A program made the position numbers and the translations under genes. From the IMG/VR virus record IMGVR_UViG_3300008267_001650, positions 1 through 47,569 of that record: a stretch of DNA of 47,569 nt, one strand, 5' to 3'. How positions within the stretch are numbered: position 1 is the first letter of the stretch; each line of letters opens with the position of its first letter. The DNA is from a virus. The notes beneath the pieces are model-generated. The model saw only the letters and a program-made list of their open reading frames with translations. It made no database searches and was not told the DNA's origin. This document shows positions 1 to 8,044 of this stretch, piece by piece.

Positions 1-449
1 AGGTGAGCAAACAAATACTTACCCTTCATCTTCGCCAACTTCTTGTAGTCATCGCCGACAAGCCATGGTGCAATGACTACATTTCCTTCGTTAAACCAAT
101 CGTTAACGATTACCACATTAGGTAAATGATTAGCCCACTCAACACTGTGAACATCACGCCGGTCACGATAATAAAGATCGTGATTCCCGGGGATGAAGTA
201 TACCTTTTCGAAAGCATTGTTCATCTTTTCTAAAGCACGTAAGCCGTACTGTAGTGTGTGAATGTTAATACTTGCTCTATGGTGATTCCAATCACCCAAG
301 AACAAACAAGTTTCACAGCCTTCTTCTTTTGCCTTTAAGATAAACCAATCGACAAAATCCAAACAGTCTTGATTGTGTTGCAAGCTGTTTGATTTTAAGC
401 CAAAGTGAATATCGGTGAAGACGGCAGCCTTCTTGAATAGATTGTTCAT
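1..449 (-). CDS. 47: gp47-like recombination endonuclease subunit (SbcD/Mre11 family), C-terminal part cut off
   Basis: Metallophosphoesterase of the Mre11/SbcD type; in T4 gp47 pairs with the ATPase gp46 and resects DNA ends for recombination-dependent replication. The first 149 residues are in the window and the gene runs off the left edge. Three metal-binding motifs are readable: DIHFG near residue 14, GDWNHH near residue 57 and GNHD near residue 92. These match the D-x-H, G-D and G-N-H-D motifs of the family. The gene starts at ATG 449, 49 nt downstream of the gp55-like stop, in the same direction, so the two are probably co-transcribed. The motif spacing fits gp47 better than a generic phosphatase, but the missing C-terminus leaves some doubt. 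Confidence 0.85.
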   Translation of the reverse strand, partial: MNNLFKKAAVFTDIHFGLKSNSLQHNQDCLDFVDWFILKAKEEGCETCLFLGDWNHHRASINIHTLQYGLRALEKMNNAFEKVYFIPGNHDLYYRDRRDVHSVEWANHLPNVVIVNDWFNEGNVVIAPWLVGDDYKKLAKMKGKYLFAH

Positions 450-498
450 AGTATCAATATAGCGCCTTTGTTAAAGAAAAGCAACGAAACTGGTTACC

Positions 499-1416
499 TT
501 ATTGCTTAATTTTTTGATTAAGTCCTTGACCCATTTTTGTTCCGCTCATTTGGCGAGTAAAGCTTGGATTCAGTCCGTTCATTTCTAAGATATCATCACG
601 GATGTTCTGATTGCGCTTTTCGGTATTCAATACACGGCAGAAGCTATTAGTGATAGCGGCGGTGTAGTAAGCGAATGGGTTAGCACTCTTTGCTTCGTTG
701 AATCTTAGACCCACGTAAGTTAGCTGTAAGATTGCGCTAGCCTTCATTTCGTCATTATAGGTATACCCACGCCAGTTGAACTTCATAGCATATTTCTCGC
801 AAAGCATCATATACATACGAGCTAATTTGTTAGTGATATTACCATGGTCTTTACTGAAATGTCCGTTCTCCATTCCACCAATCCAGTGACTTTTGCCAAC
901 ACAAACCCAGCTACCGTTTTCGTCTAGCTTGTAATGTTGGAAAGGTGGGAAGTTTACCTTGACATGAACCATGTCTTCTATCTCTGCCTTAAGTGCCTTA
1001 TCTTCTAAATCAGAAAAGTCATCATTATCATCATCGATGAATACGAAGATATCCTTAGCGGTTTTCTTCTTTACTGTTTTTCTGGGTTGCTTCTGTGCTA
1101 CCGGAACATGATCCCAAGTCATGACTCTGAAAATTAAATCTGTAGTAGGTATCTTTTTTGGATCAAGCTTTTCGCCTGCTTCAATTGATAGTCTAGCTGC
1201 TCTGACTTCTTTAGCAGCCTTAATTTGTGCAGGCTTACCTGCAAATGTGAGCGCGGTAATTAAATCACTGTCTGGCTTGTCAACGATAAGATCATACCGA
1301 TGATATTCCTGATCTACGAATGAACAGTAAGTGGTTTTGCTCGAATGGATTTCTTTTAATATATCTTTATTGTTTAGGTAATTTACTTTTTTTGGTTTTT
1401 TTACTGCTGGTAACAT
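499..1416 (-). CDS. 55: gp55-like late-transcription sigma factor
   Basis: Phage sigma factor that in T4 directs host RNA polymerase to late promoters (TATAAATA). The C-terminal third carries the sigma-like signature: a helix beginning NPFAYYTAAITNSFCR at residues 246-261, then EKRNQNIRDDIL. The protein is 305 residues against about 185 for T4 gp55. The extra length is an N-terminal region of about 120 residues and an acidic stretch around residues 122-150. The start ATG at 1416 has AGGGA about 11 nt upstream on the minus strand. A sigma70-like promoter lies at 1444-1472. TATAAATA-like octamers before plus-strand genes in this window fit a gp55-type regulator. I see no clear C-terminal hydrophobic clamp-binding tail like that known for T4 gp55. 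Confidence 0.82.
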   Translation of the reverse strand: MLPAVKKPKKVNYLNNKDILKEIHSSKTTYCSFVDQEYHRYDLIVDKPDSDLITALTFAGKPAQIKAAKEVRAARLSIEAGEKLDPKKIPTTDLIFRVMTWDHVPVAQKQPRKTVKKKTAKDIFVFIDDDNDDFSDLEDKALKAEIEDMVHVKVNFPPFQHYKLDENGSWVCVGKSHWIGGMENGHFSKDHGNITNKLARMYMMLCEKYAMKFNWRGYTYNDEMKASAILQLTYVGLRFNEAKSANPFAYYTAAITNSFCRVLNTEKRNQNIRDDILEMNGLNPSFTRQMSGTKMGQGLNQKIKQ

Positions 1417-1443
1417 TAATGTTGATCCCTATTCTTAGAATAC

Positions 1444-1472
1444 ATCATACTACAAGTGTTGCATTAATGCAA
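1444..1472 (-). promoter_or_regulatory. sigma70-like promoter for the gp55 gene
   Basis: On the minus strand TTGCAT (1472-1467) is followed after 17 nt by TATGAT (1449-1444), a good -10 and a weak -35. It points into the gp55-like gene, whose start is 28 nt further on. The placement suits a gene that must be made by host polymerase before late transcription begins. Inferred from sequence only. Confidence 0.5.
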
Positions 1473-1474
1473 CA
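1457..1474. promoter_or_regulatory. 18-bp perfect palindrome, possible operator
   Basis: TGTTGCATTAATGCAACA is a perfect 18-bp palindrome in the gap between the divergent gp55 gene and the tail operon. It covers the -35 element of the predicted gp55 promoter and lies about 30 bp from the late promoter of the tail operon. The symmetry with no loop fits a dimeric protein site better than a terminator, as no T-run follows directly. What binds it is unknown. Confidence 0.5.
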
Positions 1475-1505
1475 TCTTTGGGTAAAATTAGCGGTTTTTT
1501 GCTGT

Positions 1506-1513
1506 GATAAATA
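1506..1513 (+). promoter_or_regulatory. T4-type late promoter octamer for the tail operon
   Basis: GATAAATA differs from the T4 late consensus TATAAATA by one base. It lies 38 nt before the TTG start of the first tail gene. By T4 geometry transcription would begin about 6 nt after the octamer, at 1519, which is the first base of a hairpin. Confidence 0.55.
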
Positions 1514-1518
1514 CTATT

Positions 1519-1538
1519 AAGTAAGTACTGTCTTACTT
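1519..1538 (+). promoter_or_regulatory. 5'-terminal hairpin in the leader of the first tail gene
   Basis: AAGTAAG (1519-1525) pairs with CTTACTT (1532-1538) around a 6-nt loop. It would form the extreme 5' end of the late transcript and end 13 nt before the start codon. No Shine-Dalgarno is visible after it. It may stabilise the mRNA or influence initiation at the TTG. Confidence 0.4.
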
Positions 1539-1551
1539 TGTAGACATAACT

Positions 1552-3393
1552 TTGTTTGGTTTATTCAAGCAGAGAGACGCTTCTAAGAAGCAGCTTGCCG
1601 CCGCCAAAGCAGCGTTAGCGACTGCGACTGCCAACAAACAAGATACTACTGCGGCTCAGGCAGCATTAACCGCTGCACAGAATGAGGTAAGCCGGGTTGC
1701 AGTAGCTCTTACCGCAGCCGAGAAACAAGAAGCTGCGTTTGAAGCGAAAAACGATGCACTTCAAACTTCAATTGCTGAAGCAAATACACAAATAGCTAAA
1801 CAAGCGGCTGGCACTACCCCGGCTACGAATAATACGGTATCGGCAACCACAACCCCTGCAGCAGCCGCCCCCGGTAATCCTAATGTTGCTACTACTCCTA
1901 CTCCTGCACAAAAGGCAGCACCCACAAACGTGACTGTACCTAGTAACTCAGTAGCAGCCGGCTCAACCAAGGCAGTCCCGAGCCCATCAACCGCAGAAGC
2001 ACAACCCGCTACTCCTAAAACTAAAATCGTTAAGCCAACTAAAACAGTTTCTACTACTAGAACAGTGGTAGTGAGCGATGGCGTACCTGAAGCATTGAAA
2101 ACTGCACCTGTCGGAACGCAATGGTATAGACCTGGCGATGGCAAGAAAACCGATGCGATGAATCTGCGAAAGACCGCTGACGGTCAGTTTATTTTCTTTG
2201 CATCCGGACAAGCATCGTATAAGGCTACCCCTGCAGAAGCAGCAACTTTCTTTAGGTCAAAGGGGTTGACTAATGCTAACAACCCTGCGTACATGCCTAA
2301 GAAAGTCACTAAAAAGGTAACTGAACAGAAGACTGTTCCTGACACTAAGGGCGCACCCAAAAAAGGTCCAACTGCGACGATTGATCCGGGTAAAGGTACA
2401 ACCTATACAGTTAAAAAGGGTGATACGTTATCTGCCATTGCTAAAAGATACGGTACTACCGTTGATGCACTACTTAAAGCTAATCCAAATATTAAAAATC
2501 CAAACTTGATTAAAGTCGGTCAAGTCATCATTATTCCAGGCAAGCCCGAACCCGACCCTGGATTTGATGATTATGATATCCAGTTAGCACAAAGCGTTCA
2601 GACTTCATTTGATCAAGCAGACTTTGATGGGCTAGTTCAAGATTGGCGCGTTAGATTGGCACTAGCGCCCGGCGCAGAATATCTATATGCCGGTGACAAT
2701 CCAGGTATACTACAACCGTTGCAGGCGACGAACGGGGTAATATTTCCGTACACCCCCACAATTAATGTTAGCTATCAAGCAAACTATCAGGGACTTGATT
2801 TAACTCATAGCAATTATAAGGTATTTCAATATACTAACAGTAGTGTAGACCAAGTCACTATTACTTGCGACTTTACTGCGCAAGATGTATATGAAGCACG
2901 GTATCTTCTTGCGGTAATCCACTTCTTTAAATCCATGACAAAAATGTTTTATGGTCAGGATAATTATCCGGTCCGTGGTACTCCGCCCCCACTCTGTTAT
3001 ATGTTTGGTCTAGGTGGATATCAGTTCTCTGCACATCCTTTAGCTATCAATTCTTTCAATTACAATTTACCTAGTGATGTTGATTATATTAAAACAACTG
3101 CACCGATGATTACAGAATCAAACTTTGAGACTGCAATGAGAACTGATGTACTTGAGCAACTAAAACAAGATAGATTGGGAACACAGTGTACAGTTGGTGG
3201 AGGCCTACCTAAAGCTCAATTCACTAGTATGCTGAAAGATATTACGACCTATGTGCCAACTAAAATAACATTAACAATTGGATGTCTACCGATTATGAGT
3301 AGAAATCAAGTATCAAATTACTTTAGTCTTAATGATTATGCTAGTGGTGCGTTAATTAAAGGACAAACTCGTCCAGGCGGAGGTATGTGGTAA
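1552..3393 (+). CDS. baseplate/tail-tube-junction-like structural protein with LysM domain
   Basis: Protein of 613 residues in three parts. Residues 10-90 are Ala/Lys/Gln-rich and look like a coiled coil. Residues 90-175 are a Pro/Thr/Ala linker. Residues 285-331 form a LysM domain ([17 protein letters not shown], then NP and IIIPG), a fold that binds peptidoglycan or serves as a structural module. The C-terminal 240 residues contain [19 protein letters not shown] and FYGQ, which I recall from T4-like gp48/gp54-type tube-cap proteins of marine phages; this is memory, not a search. The start is TTG at 1552. The frame is closed by a stop at 1522 and offers no ATG before 1552. It is the first gene of the tail operon and overlaps gp53 as TAATG. 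Confidence 0.6.
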   Translation: MFGLFKQRDASKKQLAAAKAALATATANKQDTTAAQAALTAAQNEVSRVAVALTAAEKQEAAFEAKNDALQTSIAEANTQIAKQAAGTTPATNNTVSATTTPAAAAPGNPNVATTPTPAQKAAPTNVTVPSNSVAAGSTKAVPSPSTAEAQPATPKTKIVKPTKTVSTTRTVVVSDGVPEALKTAPVGTQWYRPGDGKKTDAMNLRKTADGQFIFFASGQASYKATPAEAATFFRSKGLTNANNPAYMPKKVTKKVTEQKTVPDTKGAPKKGPTATIDPGKGTTYTVKKGDTLSAIAKRYGTTVDALLKANPNIKNPNLIKVGQVIIIPGKPEPDPGFDDYDIQLAQSVQTSFDQADFDGLVQDWRVRLALAPGAEYLYAGDNPGILQPLQATNGVIFPYTPTINVSYQANYQGLDLTHSNYKVFQYTNSSVDQVTITCDFTAQDVYEARYLLAVIHFFKSMTKMFYGQDNYPVRGTPPPLCYMFGLGGYQFSAHPLAINSFNYNLPSDVDYIKTTAPMITESNFETAMRTDVLEQLKQDRLGTQCTVGGGLPKAQFTSMLKDITTYVPTKITLTIGCLPIMSRNQVSNYFSLNDYASGALIKGQTRPGGGMW

Positions 3394-3716
3394 TGGCAGG
3401 CGTATCAAATACATGGAGTTATCCTCAGAGTAGTCCATATTATGACACTAATACTGTAGAAGATAAATTCTTAGATGTTCTTGAATATCGAGAAATTCCA
3501 ATCAATCCAAATGATGTTTATTACGAAGTACCTCTAGTGTACCAGTATAGACCTGATTTATTAGCATACGATTTGTACGGCGATCCACAATTATGGTGGG
3601 TATTTGCAGCAAGAAATCCTAATAAGTTAGGACCCGATCCATATTTTAATTTAGTAGGAGGCATCGGCATATATATACCTACGCTTATTACATTGCAACT
3701 GGCACTCGGAATTTAA
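3393..3716 (+). CDS. 53: gp53-like baseplate wedge protein
   Basis: Small baseplate wedge subunit of 107 residues; in T4 gp53 clamps neighbouring wedges together during baseplate assembly. The signature is LLAYDLYGDPQLWWVFAARN followed by DPYFN and a final hydrophobic IYIP strand, which matches the gp53 family core. T4 gp53 is longer (about 196 residues), so this is a reduced form. I chose ATG 3393 over GTG 3387 because GGAGG at 3379-3383 is 9 nt from the ATG but only 3 nt from the GTG. The start overlaps the previous stop as TAATG, implying translational coupling. Confidence 0.85.
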   Translation: MAGVSNTWSYPQSSPYYDTNTVEDKFLDVLEYREIPINPNDVYYEVPLVYQYRPDLLAYDLYGDPQLWWVFAARNPNKLGPDPYFNLVGGIGIYIPTLITLQLALGI

Positions 3717-3722
3717 CGATTT

Positions 3723-6700
3723 ATGGCAACTACTAACAACGACAGTCAAGCTAAACTTAACACCGCACTAGCCACACTTAAAGCTGGAGGCAGCGTCCCT
3801 ATAAGTAAAACTTCAGCAGCAAGACAAGTCAATGGTCAAATCTACATTTATAACCCACAAGTAATTCAACCTTTTCAATTTGTAGGTAATAAAGAAAAAG
3901 TCGCATCCGCTGTCCGTCAGGGAAAAATTAGCCCAATCACTACAGCACAATTATCTGCTGCATTGAATCCTACAAAACCAACTGTGCCTAAACCAGCCGG
4001 CAATGCTAAACCTAAAAAGAAACTTAAAGGTTCTGCTGATGACGATAAAGGTAAAAAGAAACCGGTAAATAAAGTTAAGGTAAGAAAAGAAGCAGACCCT
4101 GAATTAAGTCCAGGTAAGAGACTTAAGAATCCTTTAGGGTCGTTATCAAGTTACAATTATCAACTATCTCTTTATATGGTCACTCCTGATGCATTAGAAG
4201 TCTTTAAGGAAAAGGGTTACAAAGACATCAACAGTCTAGGCGTGTTGTATGCTAATGCAAATAGACCGGATGTCGATAACGATGTAGTTTCGGCAGGCGC
4301 CTATATCGTAGCACAGTCTGGAGGGGTGAACCTTGATAATGAGCAAAGAGCACCTAGCTTTGGATTTGATTATGGAATTGACAATCTAACATTTGAAATA
4401 GCCGGACCAAAAGACACCGGTACAGCGGCAGCAGAGTATTCATTTAATTTCACAATTACAGAACCATATGGATTTAGTTTCATCACTAATTTAAAACGCG
4501 CCGCAGATGCCATTGCAGATTATAATAAAAGATTAGCAAAGAAAAAAGCTAGTATAGCAAAAAAGAAAGCTGCTGCACAGCAAAATAGAGCAAGAAATCG
4601 TAGTTCGGGGACAACTACTCCTACTCAACGAAAGTTAACGAAGGGCGGCATCGGCGGCAGAGGCACCACCTCAGTTCCTCCCAAAAACATTAATTACAAC
4701 ACTAGGTTTCAATCTAACAATGACATTTTAGCAGGAGTCAGAGGATTTACTCCGAGAAACAAACCTCTACCTAAGGGCGGTAAAGGTGGCGGGCGCGCCT
4801 CACAGGATAGTGGTTATAGAGCATTAACTAATGCATTCGACAAGGAACAAGCAGCTAAGAAGACAGGAGCTAAAACAAGTCCGGGCAAGCCTGTAGGAAA
4901 AGGTTCATCAACTGAAACTCCTCAGAATGCTTCTAGACAATTATTCGTATTGGGTATTAGATTCTACGGGTATAATGCATCTGGTCAACCAATAAGAGGA
5001 ACTGATACTACTGCTGCTACTAATATTATGGGCGGAGTAATTGCCGGACCAGGACAAGAAATTGATCCAGGTAATAACTCTTATGCGTTGTTTGAAAGAT
5101 ACTACCCGGTTCTTATTTCTAAAGTAGCAACTACGGTTGACGGTAGAGAAACAAAATACAATATTGAAGCTGCACCTAATGGTCAGATGGCACTCGGAAC
5201 AAAAAGAGGACAAATTAATAATGAATTCGAAATTACTGCTGAGACAGTAGGAGAAGCATTAGATAAATTAATGGAAACTCTTAACAAAGAGCAACAAAAA
5301 TTAAACAATAATACTGGTACTGGTTATAGTTATAATATTGTATATGCTAGCGATGAAGATGCTCAAAGAATTAGAAATGCTAAAATTGTAAGTAAAGCAG
5401 ATCTAGACAAATATAAGTGGCCTGGTTCCGGTGCAAAGAATACTAAAGAATCAAATGCAAATACTGAAACCAAAGGCTCTGGTAAACCTAAGAACAACAA
5501 GCGCACAATTAAAATTACTAAGAAACCAATTATTCAGCAGATTAATGACATTATCGCACAAAGTTCGTTTTTACAAGATGCAATGCGTACGGTGTTTACT
5601 ACGGCATTAGAACCGGACCAGGAAAAAGAAGGTTTGCCAGCACTAGATAATAGTGGTAAAAAGACTATTGAATGGTTTCACTTAACTCCGGACATCGGTA
5701 ATTTGTCATGGGATGATAAGAGAGCAGATTGGGTATATGATATTAATTACATCTTAAATGTATACGATACTCCGGTATTAGACACTGCGTATACTAACCC
5801 AGGTAAAAAATATTACGGTCCAGTAAAAAGATACGAGTACTGGTACACCGGAACTAATACAGAAATTACAAGATATAAGCAAGTACTTGATAACAACTTC
5901 TACACCACATTCTTAGATGAAAATTTTGGAAAAAGTAAAGACGATAAAAACGCTAATAAAAACGGTGGACAAAACACACCAAATGCTAGTGGCGGCTCAG
6001 GTAATTCTGCTGGATCAACTACGCCGTTAGTGCAGAATCAGAAGACTGGCCAACCTACACAAGGTAAAGCAGGTCTTGGTATGGAAGCACAGAATAGCTA
6101 TCTAACCTCATTGTTTGATCCTAATGCTACTGCAATGGCAGAAGTAGAAATTTTAGGAGACCCAGACTGGTTAATGTCTACCGCACAAACTGGATTTGGT
6201 CAAAATGAAAGCACTGTTTACAATAAATTTTATGGTCGGGATTCGTATAGCGTTAGTCCGGCAGGCGGTCAGGTATTCTTTGAGATTGACTTTAGAGAAG
6301 CTATTGATTATAAATCAGCTGGGCAAAATATACCGACTAAAGATGGCTCCGGCGTATCGGGTGCACCAGGCACAATGTCAATCAATAGTAGTATTTTGTT
6401 TTGGAAAGACCCGAAAAGTGTTAGCAAATTAGTTAAAGGACTAAGCTACTCACTTAATAGGTGTAAGCATATCTTTAGTAACGGTGTTTTTAAACAAATA
6501 CTTTATGGTAATCTGAATTCATTCGGTGATAGTGGATCAAATGACGACGGTAAGGCAAGAGAAAATCCCAATACTAATAGAAAAAGTAACTCTGGACCTA
6601 ATGCAGGTAACAGCAACGCAACTACAACTACTAAGGGCTTGAAGGCTAAAGGTGGTAGAACTAGTGGTAGAGGTACTCCAGGCGCAGCAGAAGCAGCAAG

Positions 6701-6833
6701 AATTAGAGACTCACAAAGAAATGCTCCAGAAAATCAGGGCAGAGCAGCAGACCGCCGAAAAGTAAGAGGAGGAAGCAATTCAGGGGCAAATAGGAATCCG
6801 GGCGCAAATTTAAATTATGGGTTCGAGACCTAA
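3723..6833 (+). CDS. large virion structural protein, possible baseplate hub component
   Basis: A 1036-residue protein of unclear family. Residues 90-125 are a Lys-rich linker. A folded part follows with NPLGSLSSYNYQLSLYMV near residue 135 and FNFTITEPYGFSFITNLKRA near 240, then a basic coiled segment rich in Lys/Arg/Gln. A second folded part (about 400-540) contains YALFERYYPVLISKV, and a third (about 640-740) contains WFHLTPDIGNLSWDDKRADW and TRYKQVLDNNFYTTFL. The last 120 residues are Gly/Asn/Arg-rich low complexity. It lies just before the gp5-like gene, where a hub protein doing the job of T4 gp27 would be expected; that role is inferred from position. The start ATG 3723 has only a weak ribosome site. 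Confidence 0.6.
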   Translation: MATTNNDSQAKLNTALATLKAGGSVPISKTSAARQVNGQIYIYNPQVIQPFQFVGNKEKVASAVRQGKISPITTAQLSAALNPTKPTVPKPAGNAKPKKKLKGSADDDKGKKKPVNKVKVRKEADPELSPGKRLKNPLGSLSSYNYQLSLYMVTPDALEVFKEKGYKDINSLGVLYANANRPDVDNDVVSAGAYIVAQSGGVNLDNEQRAPSFGFDYGIDNLTFEIAGPKDTGTAAAEYSFNFTITEPYGFSFITNLKRAADAIADYNKRLAKKKASIAKKKAAAQQNRARNRSSGTTTPTQRKLTKGGIGGRGTTSVPPKNINYNTRFQSNNDILAGVRGFTPRNKPLPKGGKGGGRASQDSGYRALTNAFDKEQAAKKTGAKTSPGKPVGKGSSTETPQNASRQLFVLGIRFYGYNASGQPIRGTDTTAATNIMGGVIAGPGQEIDPGNNSYALFERYYPVLISKVATTVDGRETKYNIEAAPNGQMALGTKRGQINNEFEITAETVGEALDKLMETLNKEQQKLNNNTGTGYSYNIVYASDEDAQRIRNAKIVSKADLDKYKWPGSGAKNTKESNANTETKGSGKPKNNKRTIKITKKPIIQQINDIIAQSSFLQDAMRTVFTTALEPDQEKEGLPALDNSGKKTIEWFHLTPDIGNLSWDDKRADWVYDINYILNVYDTPVLDTAYTNPGKKYYGPVKRYEYWYTGTNTEITRYKQVLDNNFYTTFLDENFGKSKDDKNANKNGGQNTPNASGGSGNSAGSTTPLVQNQKTGQPTQGKAGLGMEAQNSYLTSLFDPNATAMAEVEILGDPDWLMSTAQTGFGQNESTVYNKFYGRDSYSVSPAGGQVFFEIDFREAIDYKSAGQNIPTKDGSGVSGAPGTMSINSSILFWKDPKSVSKLVKGLSYSLNRCKHIFSNGVFKQILYGNLNSFGDSGSNDDGKARENPNTNRKSNSGPNAGNSNATTTTKGLKAKGGRTSGRGTPGAAEAARIRDSQRNAPENQGRAADRRKVRGGSNSGANRNPGANLNYGFET

Positions 6834-6847
6834 ATTAGGAAAATTAA

Positions 6848-8044
6848 ATGGCACAAGACGAATTCAAAACAAAAGGCAAACTAAATTCTAACAAAGCTAA
6901 TGCAGGCGGCGGCGTTACCCTTGACCATCCAGTCATAGGTATTGTTAAGGATAATATTGATCCTACTTGCTCAGGTAAAATCAGAGTTCAGATAGAAGGC
7001 GCGACCAATAATCAGTCGAACAGCGGCGATGGTTGGACTACTGTTCAATATTTGAGTACTTACTTTGGCATGGTAAAGCCTACTGCCGGACAGTCCGGTA
7101 ATGGTGATTATGTTAGCAACCCAAGTGCATATGGGCAGTGGCAAAGCCCACCTGATATCGGCACACAAGTCTTGTGTATTTTTGCGAACGGTGACCCAAG
7201 CAGAGGATATTATATCGGTGCAGTAGTAGACCCAGAAGCATTGCAAATGATTCCTGCAATTGGTTCAAGCGACAATGTTGTTCCGAATGCAGGTGAAGCT
7301 CAAGGTCTCGCAGGGGCAACTAGATTACCGGTTACAAGCATCAACACAAACAACAGGGCACAAGCTGATAGCACAAACTATCTCGGCGCACCTAAGCCCG
7401 TACATAGTTATACAGCATCTATCATGAGCCAACAGGGTATCATTCGTGACCCTATTCGCGGACCTATTAGCTCTAGTGCAAGTCGTGAACCAGTTAGTCG
7501 TGTCGGCTGGGGAGTTGCAACTCCGGGGCGACCTATTATGGAAGGTGGATACAATGATGAGAATCTTCCTAATAATCTAAGCTCTAAAAATCAAGAACAA
7601 TTAAAAGTCACTGCACGTAGAGGTGGCCACAGTATCGTTATGGATGATGGCGATATTATTGGTCGTGACCAGCTCATCAGAATTAGAACAGCATTGGGTC
7701 ATCAGATTATGATGAGTGACGATGGCCAAACATTAATGATCTTACACAGTAATGGTCAAAGCTTTATTGAATTGGGCAAGGAAGGGACAGTTGACATCTT
7801 CTCTACTAACTCATTCAACGTAAGAACACAAGGCGATATCAACTTCCACGCTGACCAACACATTAATTTTCATGCTACCGAGAATATGAATATCCAAGCT
7901 AAGAATCTTCATATCAACACTGAAGAAGATTTTAAGATGAGGTCTGGACAAAACTTGCAGTTATATTCAGTAGCCGACTTTACAGTAAAAAGTTTAGGTG
8001 CTGCGGCTATTAAAGCAGGCGGAATCCAGCGTGAACCCGGCTAA
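6848..8044 (+). CDS. 5: gp5-like baseplate hub/needle protein without lysozyme domain
   Basis: Central spike of the baseplate. Residues 26-125 look like the OB-fold of gp5/VgrG (HPVIGIVKDNIDPTCSGKIR, then DIGTQVLCIFANGDPSRGYY). Residues 255-300 carry GGHSIVMDDGD and RIRTALGHQIMMSDDGQ. Residues 310-385 are short polar beta repeats (DINFHADQHINFHA, NMNIQAKNLHINTE) that fit the triple-stranded beta-helix. T4 gp5 (575 residues) has a lysozyme domain between the OB-fold and the helix; here at 398 residues there is no room for it and no catalytic signature. The start ATG 6848 has AGGA 7 nt upstream. The stop overlaps the next gene by 14 nt. Confidence 0.85.
   Translation: MAQDEFKTKGKLNSNKANAGGGVTLDHPVIGIVKDNIDPTCSGKIRVQIEGATNNQSNSGDGWTTVQYLSTYFGMVKPTAGQSGNGDYVSNPSAYGQWQSPPDIGTQVLCIFANGDPSRGYYIGAVVDPEALQMIPAIGSSDNVVPNAGEAQGLAGATRLPVTSINTNNRAQADSTNYLGAPKPVHSYTASIMSQQGIIRDPIRGPISSSASREPVSRVGWGVATPGRPIMEGGYNDENLPNNLSSKNQEQLKVTARRGGHSIVMDDGDIIGRDQLIRIRTALGHQIMMSDDGQTLMILHSNGQSFIELGKEGTVDIFSTNSFNVRTQGDINFHADQHINFHATENMNIQAKNLHINTEEDFKMRSGQNLQLYSVADFTVKSLGAAAIKAGGIQREPG

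Noticed and set aside
1320-1520. Plus-strand frame of 66 codons across the start of the gp55 gene
   Set aside because: It runs antisense through the sigma factor and the control region; its hydrophobic run comes from the complementary Lys-rich gp55 N-terminus.
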